Part shown: piece after piece, positions 61,241-64,000 of the stretch
Layout: the number at the start of each line of letters is the position of its first letter
Numbering within the stretch: the stretch's first letter is position 1
DNA from: Flavobacterium sp.
Lineage (GTDB): Bacteria > Bacteroidota > Bacteroidia > Flavobacteriales > Flavobacteriaceae
Assembly: GCA_029946065.1 (NCBI GenBank)
Contig: JAQSDU010000015.1
Location: forward strand, 1 to 64,000
Direction: 5' to 3'
Length of the DNA stretch: 64,000 nt
The notes under the pieces: model-generated
Told to the model about the DNA's origin: nothing
Database searches by the model: none
What the model saw: the letters and a program-made list of their open reading frames with translations, nothing else
Position numbers and translations under genes: made by a program

Positions 61241-61681
61241 CTACTCTTGATTCGTCAACTTTCTATACGGAAAAGCATTAAAAATATGTCTTTTAGCAAA
61301 TCGCGCTGGCGAATCGGCGTTGACCATTTTGATATAAGTCGCTTTTGGAACGCTAATATATTCGTAGCTGCTGCCATTTGAAAAAGTAACTTTCAGACGG
61401 ATGTTTTCATAGCTGTAATCTGTTACCGTTGCAGTTGCAATAGTTTCATTGTATTCTGGTTGCCCTTGTTTAATTGTTTCTGGGTTGATGCTCACTAAGA
61501 AGTGATATGCTTCAATAACGGCTTTACTTTTATCTTCTGCAGCTTTTAACCCAGCTTCATCACCTTGAAATTTGTCAGGATGACATTCTTTCATCGAATT
61601 GCGATAAATCGTTTTTAATTCTTTCAATTCAACTGTTTTATCAACATTCAGCAATTGTCTGTACTCACCAATTTTTTTCAT
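61241..61681 (-). CDS. J-domain protein with C-terminal KTSC domain
   Basis: 146 residues. An N-terminal DnaJ-like J domain about 3-65 (GEYRQLLNVDKTVELKELKT, with HPD in KECHPDKFQG) should stimulate a DnaK-type Hsp70. The C-terminal KTSC domain about 90-140 (SYEYISVPKATYIKMVNADS, then RFAKRHIFNAFPYRKL) is a small domain usually linked to nucleic-acid or lysyl-tRNA-synthetase-related proteins. This fusion is compact and common in Bacteroidota as far as I recall. No zinc-finger or client-binding domain of DnaJ is present. Confidence 0.9.
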   Translation of the reverse strand: MKKIGEYRQLLNVDKTVELKELKTIYRNSMKECHPDKFQGDEAGLKAAEDKSKAVIEAYHFLVSINPETIKQGQPEYNETIATATVTDYSYENIRLKVTFSNGSSYEYISVPKATYIKMVNADSPARFAKRHIFNAFPYRKLTNQE

Positions 61682-61767
61682 AATATTTCGTAACTTGTTG
61701 TATTATAAAGGATAAGCATTTTGTTTACAGCTTAATATCTTCAAATTTTTTGCAAAGGTAAGGAAAA

Positions 61768-61795
61768 AGTTTAAAATTTAAAGTTTAAAATTTAA
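61768..61795. repeat. Two tandem copies of a 14-bp AT-rich unit
   Basis: AGTTTAAAATTTAA occurs twice in a row, then a third copy begins. Downstream, 61805-61850 is a run of AAA/TCC-type words (AAATCCCAAATCTCAAA), a kind of simple-sequence spacer seen between Flavobacterium genes. Confidence 0.7.
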
Positions 61796-61883
61796 AGTTG
61801 CATATTAAATGCAAAATCCAAAGTCTCAAATCCCAAATCTCAAACTTTAAACCCTGATTTACAATAACATCAAATTATTATAT

Positions 61884-61891
61884 TAAATTTG
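61884..61891 (+). promoter_or_regulatory. Minus-7 box of the secreted nuclease gene
   Basis: TAAATTTG fits TAnnTTTG and lies 22 bp before the ATG at 61914. No clear minus-33 TTG. Confidence 0.5.
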
Positions 61892-61913
61892 CGGAAATTT
61901 ATTCACCCTAAAT

Positions 61914-63881
61914 ATGAAATATTTTCTGCTTTCGGCAGCACTAATATTGTGCTGTTTCACCTCTTTTGCACAGCTTGTTATTAATGAAATTGATGCCGAT
62001 ACACCTTCCACAGATACGATGGAATTTATCGAATTGAAATCGACCACCGCTAATTTTTCACTAAACGGATATGTGCTTGTGTTTTTCAACGGCACTACAA
62101 ATGGGGATTCAAATCTTAGTTATCTTGCGATAGATCTTGACGGTTATACTACAGACATCAACGGACTTTTGTTACTAGGGAACCCAAATGTTACGCCTTC
62201 GCCATCGATTACTATTGGCGTAGGAATTATTCAAAATGGTCCGGATGCCGTTGCTATTTATTCAGGAAATGCATTAGATTTTCCAAACAACACTGCGGGA
62301 TCTACAACAAATTTAATAGATGCGCTTGCTTATTCCAATAGCAACTCCATACAGCCGACGGCTTTAATGACCGCATTAAATCAAACAGTATCAGTAAATG
62401 AAAATGCGGGATCAACGGCGGCAACAAAATCTATTCAACGCAAAAATGATGGTACTTATGAAGTGAAACTTCCGACTCCTGGAGCTAATAATGACGGAAC
62501 CGGAATAGTAATAGATGGAATTACAGCATCTGTTTCGCCATCTACTCTTATTGAAGGCACTTCTTTCACGGTAACTTTCACAGCCCAATCGGCGGTGTCA
62601 AGTGATGTAACGTTTACTTTCGAATTGCAAAATGATACTTTTACGGCCTCAGATTATTCGGGTACACTTTCTGCTGTAATTCCGGCAGGAAGTACTATCG
62701 GATCAACGACTTTGTTTTTTACAGACGATACTATTGACGAGGGAGATGAGAACATGAAGCTAGTTATCGGCGCTGTCCCATCCAATTTTGTCAAGTTAAA
62801 TGATAATATAACATATAGGGTTCATGACAATGACTATGTGATAAAGCCATGGGGAACACCAATAAATCCAACCTACGGATTATGTGTTAGTACAGTTCCT
62901 ATAGGCTATTACGCCACTCTTGAAGGCAAATCAGGAGCGGTATTGAAACAAGCAATTCAGGATATTATTGCCAATCCGGCAGTTGTCAGAGAACAAAATT
63001 ATGGCGATATTGTTGATATATTAAAAGAAGCCGACCAAAATCCGAATAACGGAAGTCAAGTATGGTTGATGTATGTGGAGCAACCACGTTCAAAAATCGA
63101 TTTCCAAACCGGTACAAGTGGCGCAGCGGGATTTTGGAACCGCGAGCATATCTATTGTCAGTCGAGAGGTGGTTTTACTGATGGCACATCAAGTAACGCC
63201 AATGGTATTGATGTATGGGATACTACGGATGCCAATGATATTATGGCAGGTCATGCCGATGGACACCATTTACGGGCGGAAGACAGTCCGGAAAACTCAT
63301 TGCGAAGCGAGAGAAATTACGGCGTTGACTATAATGGCCCAGCAGGCAATCTGGGTAGTTGGCATGGAGATGTCGCGCGTGCGGTCTTTTATATGTGCGT
63401 GCGTTACAACGGACTTAATGTCATAAACGGCAATCCATCACAAGATCCCGATGGTTATATTGGAGATTTGGCTACGCTTTTGCAATGGAATGTAGCCGAT
63501 CCTTCCGATGATTTTGAAATGAACCACAATAATATAGTTTATAATTGGCAAAAAAACCGCAATCCGTTTGTTGATTTTCCAAATCTTGCCGATTACATTT
63601 GGGGGACTCATGCGGGCGAAGCTTGGTTTTCGACACTTTCGGTACCGCAAAATGAGGTTTCAAAAATTGGTTTGTTTCCCAATCCGACAAAAGACGAGTT
63701 TACAGTTTCTGGCATCAACCACGGGCATATCGAAGTGTATAGCATGACTGGACAGAAAGTTTTTGAAACTGATTTTTCGAATAGCACTTCCGTGAAAATA
63801 AATATCACCAGCGGTATTTATACTGCTAAAATAACATCTGATGATAAGCAATCGTTTGTGAAGAAATTGGTTATAAAATAG
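61914..63881 (+). CDS. T9SS-secreted endonuclease I with lamin-tail-like and Calx-beta domains
   Basis: 655 residues. Signal peptide about 1-19 (ending SFAQ), lamin-tail-like domain about 20-165 (LVINEIDADTPSTDTMEFIE), Calx-beta-like domain about 200-300 (SVSPSTLIEGTSFTVTFTAQ to DDTIDEGDENMKL), endonuclease I domain about 315-565 (YYATLEGKSGAVLKQAIQDI, NREHIYCQSRGG, then HADGHHLRAEDSPENSLRSE, the metal-dependent beta-beta-alpha-type active site with His), and a T9SS type A sorting domain about 580-655 (IGLFPNPTKDEFTV, ending KKLVIK). Predicted to cut extracellular DNA for nutrients or in biofilm. Single gene with its own promoter and terminator. Confidence 0.9.
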   Translation: MKYFLLSAALILCCFTSFAQLVINEIDADTPSTDTMEFIELKSTTANFSLNGYVLVFFNGTTNGDSNLSYLAIDLDGYTTDINGLLLLGNPNVTPSPSITIGVGIIQNGPDAVAIYSGNALDFPNNTAGSTTNLIDALAYSNSNSIQPTALMTALNQTVSVNENAGSTAATKSIQRKNDGTYEVKLPTPGANNDGTGIVIDGITASVSPSTLIEGTSFTVTFTAQSAVSSDVTFTFELQNDTFTASDYSGTLSAVIPAGSTIGSTTLFFTDDTIDEGDENMKLVIGAVPSNFVKLNDNITYRVHDNDYVIKPWGTPINPTYGLCVSTVPIGYYATLEGKSGAVLKQAIQDIIANPAVVREQNYGDIVDILKEADQNPNNGSQVWLMYVEQPRSKIDFQTGTSGAAGFWNREHIYCQSRGGFTDGTSSNANGIDVWDTTDANDIMAGHADGHHLRAEDSPENSLRSERNYGVDYNGPAGNLGSWHGDVARAVFYMCVRYNGLNVINGNPSQDPDGYIGDLATLLQWNVADPSDDFEMNHNNIVYNWQKNRNPFVDFPNLADYIWGTHAGEAWFSTLSVPQNEVSKIGLFPNPTKDEFTVSGINHGHIEVYSMTGQKVFETDFSNSTSVKINITSGIYTAKITSDDKQSFVKKLVIK

Positions 63882-63896
63882 TTTTACAAATAAGAT

Positions 63897-63940
63897 AAAA
63901 AAGCCGGAGAGAAATTTTTCTTTCCGGCTTTTTTATTTTT
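63897..63940 (+). terminator. Terminator after the nuclease gene
   Basis: Stem AAAAAAGCCGGA / TCCGGCTTTTTT, extended by AGAAA/TTTCT, with a T run after. Confidence 0.85.
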
Positions 63941-63945
63941 AACAA

Positions 63946-63973
63946 GTCACTCGACTGCGCTCGGCGTGATGAC
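63946..63973. repeat. Partial inverted repeat of the common CGACTGCGCTCGG type
   Basis: The sequence CGACTGCGCTCGGCGTGA stands out in GC from the AT-rich gap and forms an imperfect inverted repeat (GTCAC on the left, GTGATGAC on the right). Similar short GC-rich elements with this core recur between genes in many Bacteroidota genomes as far as I recall. Only one copy is seen in the window. Confidence 0.45.
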
Positions 63974-64000
63974 TATCGTTAATAAAGACTGGATTTTCAG

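Overview
The window reads as chromosomal DNA of a Bacteroidota bacterium, most likely a Flavobacterium-type member of Flavobacteriaceae. The support is: AT-rich DNA; promoters of the TAnnTTTG type with no Shine-Dalgarno sites; SusC/SusD pairs; four proteins with type IX secretion (T9SS) C-terminal sorting domains; and FecI/FecR-type regulators. No phage, insertion sequence or CRISPR array was seen.

Layout. (1) 1-672: no ordinary gene. It holds an eleven-unit, exactly 21-bp phased repeat, and the only frame left open by the repeat is on the minus strand, encoding a Cys-every-seven peptide that runs off the left edge. (2) 673-1842: monofunctional proline dehydrogenase. (3) 2031-14925: an alpha-glucan utilisation locus: ECF sigma factor, FecR anti-sigma, SusC with an N-terminal STN signalling domain, SusD, SusE, a GH13 amylase, a GH97 alpha-glucosidase (SusB type) and a T9SS-exported protein made only of three SusE/F-like binding modules. 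(4) 15254-21555: a small membrane ORF, a glycosyltransferase and a NeuD-type acetyltransferase on plus; on minus an outer-membrane protein, a Wza-like exporter and a Wzc-like tyrosine autokinase. (5) 21875-29098: a TonB-dependent receptor followed by a 1338-residue T9SS repeat protein. (6) 29295-40231: a ten-gene, tightly coupled surface-polysaccharide operon (seven glycosyltransferase-type or transferase genes with two acyltransferases, a flippase and a polymerase candidate). (7) 40289-47476, minus: a 2395-residue T9SS surface protein with MBG/YDG and Ig-like repeats; it shares a 'WELPAGV' module family with the protein in (5), so two related giant surface proteins bracket the polysaccharide operon. 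(8) 47666-52865: a small Cys-rich protein, an SDR and a TetR regulator with matching operators in front of each, then two 5'-truncated genes meeting head to head near 50.43 kb (an MFS transporter that is also frameshifted, and an alginate-export-type barrel), followed by a SnoaL-like protein and another SDR. (9) 52964-64000: a lipoprotein, tRNA-Tyr, tandem TlpA-like thioredoxin lipoproteins, an MBL-rhodanese protein, a vWA/MoxR-type AAA pair, a J-domain/KTSC protein, and a T9SS-exported endonuclease I.

How it fits together. The starch-type locus would bind, cut and import alpha-glucans, with the SusC signalling domain feeding FecR and the sigma factor. The polysaccharide genes (initiation/decoration, flippase, polymerase, Wza/Wzc export) would build a surface or capsular glycan, and the two WELPAGV-module proteins are candidates for cell-surface partners of it. 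The most novel-looking items are the minus-strand Cys-heptad frame at the left edge, the shared giant-protein module, the sigma/anti-sigma-wired alpha-glucan locus with a T9SS binding-only protein, and the paired TetR operators. All functions are inferred from sequence reading; nothing was searched against a database.
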